From RPQJ01 sp963707145 (lineage in GTDB: Bacteria; Pseudomonadota; Gammaproteobacteria; Steroidobacterales; Steroidobacteraceae): a stretch of DNA of 64,000 nt. How positions within the stretch are numbered: position 1 is the first letter of the stretch; every line of letters begins with the position of its first letter. The translations under genes and the position numbers were made by a program. The stretch is from positions 70,953-134,952 of the forward strand of contig CAVPOQ010000001.1 of the NCBI GenBank assembly GCA_963707145.1. Direction: 5' to 3'. The notes below the pieces were generated by a model that saw only the letters and a program-made list of their open reading frames with translations, did no database searches and was not told where the DNA came from. Positions 63,097 to 64,000 of the stretch are shown in pieces.

Positions 63097-63261
63097 GTGA
63101 AGGCGTGGATGTGCGTGAACTGCGGATTCGTCTACGAGGAGGAGGCCGGCCTGCCTGCGGCCGGGATCCCGCCCGGCACCGCGTGGGCTGAGGTTCCCGA
63201 AGACTGGACCTGCCCCGACTGCGGCGCACCCAAGTCGTCGTTCGAAATGGTCGAGGTGTGA
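63097..63261 (+). CDS. rubredoxin
   Basis: 54 residues, too short for many gene finders. Two iron knuckles are present: MCVNCGFVY (C-x-x-C-G) and TCPDCGAPKSSF (C-x-x-C-G). DEAG-like EEEAGLPAAGIPPGTAW and VPEDWTCPDCG are the usual rubredoxin spacing. It carries single electrons through one Fe(Cys)4 centre, for instance to alkane hydroxylases or in oxidative-stress defence; the partner is not identified here. The start is GTG, with a GAGGTG ribosome-like site upstream. It is convergent with the TraB-like gene, three bases apart. Confidence 0.92.
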   Translation: MKAWMCVNCGFVYEEEAGLPAAGIPPGTAWAEVPEDWTCPDCGAPKSSFEMVEV

Positions 63262-63264
63262 GCG

Positions 63265-64000
63265 CTACTGCTGCGTGACGGTGTAGCCGCGGCGGCGCAG
63301 CAGGTCCACGACGCTGTTGCGCCCGACAAGGTGCAGCGCGCCCACCACGACGAGGTAGTCGTCGCGGTCGTCGAGCAGGCCGTCGAGTTCCTCCACCCAC
63401 GCCCGGTTGCGGTCCTCGGTGAGCGGGCGGTAGAGCTCCGGGAAGTCCGCATACGCATCGCCGAGCAGCCTGGCGAGGGCCGCCGTGTCCCCGGTTCGCC
63501 ACGCGGCGAGCAACTGTTCGAGCTGCTCGTCGTGGCTCCCCGCGTCCTCGAGCGTCATCTGCAGGAAGCGCTTCTGCTCGGGCAGCGGCAGGCCGCCGAG
63601 CATTGCGAACTGCTCGCCCGGGGTCTCGAGGCCCTCGATCGGCTTGTCGTCGCGCGCCGCGCGCGCGGCGATGCGCTGCTCGATGCCGAGCTCCGGCCGG
63701 AAGCCGCGCTCCGCCAGCTCGAGCTGCAGCAGCATGGTCGCGACGAACCACGGCGCAAAGCCGTCGAGCGGCGCGAGTTCGAGCCCCGCCTCGCCGGCCT
63801 GTCTCGAGATCGCCGCGTAGTCCGGGCCGAGCACGCTGCGCAGGCTCTGTCCCGCGGGCAGCAGCGCCGAGCGCTGCATCTCCCCGAGCATGGCGACGGG
63901 ATCGGCCACCGACGGGTCGTCGAGGTCGACCTCCATGACGATCCGCTCGGCATCCGCGTAGGCGGCCTCGGCGGCCTGCGGCAGCGGCCCGTCGGCGGCC
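63265..64000 (-). CDS. TraB/GumN-family protein, 5' end outside window
   Basis: At least 244 residues; the frame is open through the right edge (PLPQAAEAAYADAERIV precedes the first in-window Met), so the N-terminus, probably including a signal peptide, lies beyond. VMEVDLDDPSVADPVA and LDGFAPWFVATMLLQLELAE are typical of GumN/TraB. KPIEGLETPGEQFAMLGGLP and the C-terminal YLVVVGALHLVGRNSVVDLL (with GALH) complete the pattern. These proteins are thought to be metal-dependent hydrolases related to TIKI proteases. Function in bacteria unknown. Confidence 0.88.
   Translation of the reverse strand, partial: AADGPLPQAAEAAYADAERIVMEVDLDDPSVADPVAMLGEMQRSALLPAGQSLRSVLGPDYAAISRQAGEAGLELAPLDGFAPWFVATMLLQLELAERGFRPELGIEQRIAARAARDDKPIEGLETPGEQFAMLGGLPLPEQKRFLQMTLEDAGSHDEQLEQLLAAWRTGDTAALARLLGDAYADFPELYRPLTEDRNRAWVEELDGLLDDRDDYLVVVGALHLVGRNSVVDLLRRRGYTVTQQ

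Overview
This is a very GC-rich, gene-dense chromosomal window. The overall gene content suggests a Gammaproteobacterium, perhaps near the Steroidobacterales/Nevskiales/Xanthomonadales group: a PPi-dependent phosphofructokinase beside a proton-pumping pyrophosphatase and adenylate kinase, then RNase D, Mpl, a Lon-substrate-binding-domain protein, HemL, rubredoxin and a TraB/GumN protein. That placement is an inference from gene content; there is no rRNA or other phylogenetic marker here. I found no rRNA, convincing tRNA, CRISPR array, integrase or insertion sequence.

Layout. 0-11.5 kb: CBS-pair protein, collagen-like lipoprotein, sorbosone-dehydrogenase-type lipoprotein, fatty-acid-hydroxylase-family membrane protein, and a giant cyclic beta-1,2-glucan synthase gene broken by one frameshift. 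11.6-17.9 kb: Anbu (HslV-like) peptidase with a transglutaminase-like partner, a frameshifted alpha/beta hydrolase, an encapsulated-ferritin-like protein without shell gene or cargo tail, a cupin, a Crp/Fnr regulator and a DEAD-box helicase. 18-24.6 kb: MATE transporter, FadL-type porin, a secreted EreA/ChaN-like protein, then a secreted protein / ECF sigma / anti-sigma cassette. 24.9-26.8 kb: the most novel unit, a 147-aa protein with two Cys-rich pseudo-repeats whose gene overlaps that of a DUF692 (MNIO) enzyme carrying an extra C-terminal domain. 26.9-32.4 kb: a TIR-TM-WD40 protein, a DsbA-like protein, an isolated protein with phage-baseplate/contractile-injection features and a broken SDR. 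32.4-49 kb: S9 peptidase, TfoX-N protein, TolB-TPR protein, FN3/propeller/dihaem lipoprotein, PadR-PspC operon with a perfect 18-bp inverted repeat, several hydrolases, a decayed Ig-like exoprotein, YqhA, DUF6491 and PAP2 proteins. 49.4-64 kb: housekeeping block hppA-pfp / adk / rnd / mpl / Lon-domain / two-module glycosyltransferase / sulfotransferase / hemL / rubredoxin / traB.

How the genes work together. pfp and hppA both use pyrophosphate, one for glycolytic flux and the other for the proton gradient, and sit together on the minus strand. mpl recycles murein peptides. padR and pspC form a self-regulated envelope-stress-type pair. The ECF sigma and putative anti-sigma genes overlap by four bases and are coupled to a secreted protein. 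The Cys-repeat protein and MNIO gene overlap by 35 bases and look like a substrate/enzyme pair of the kind that makes metal-linked modified peptides.

Quality caveat. At least eleven single-base frame breaks occur in eight otherwise full-length genes, several at G/C runs, including compensating pairs. That pattern fits residual indel errors in a long-read or low-coverage assembly at least as well as genuine pseudogenes, so interrupted genes are described as one gene each where possible.
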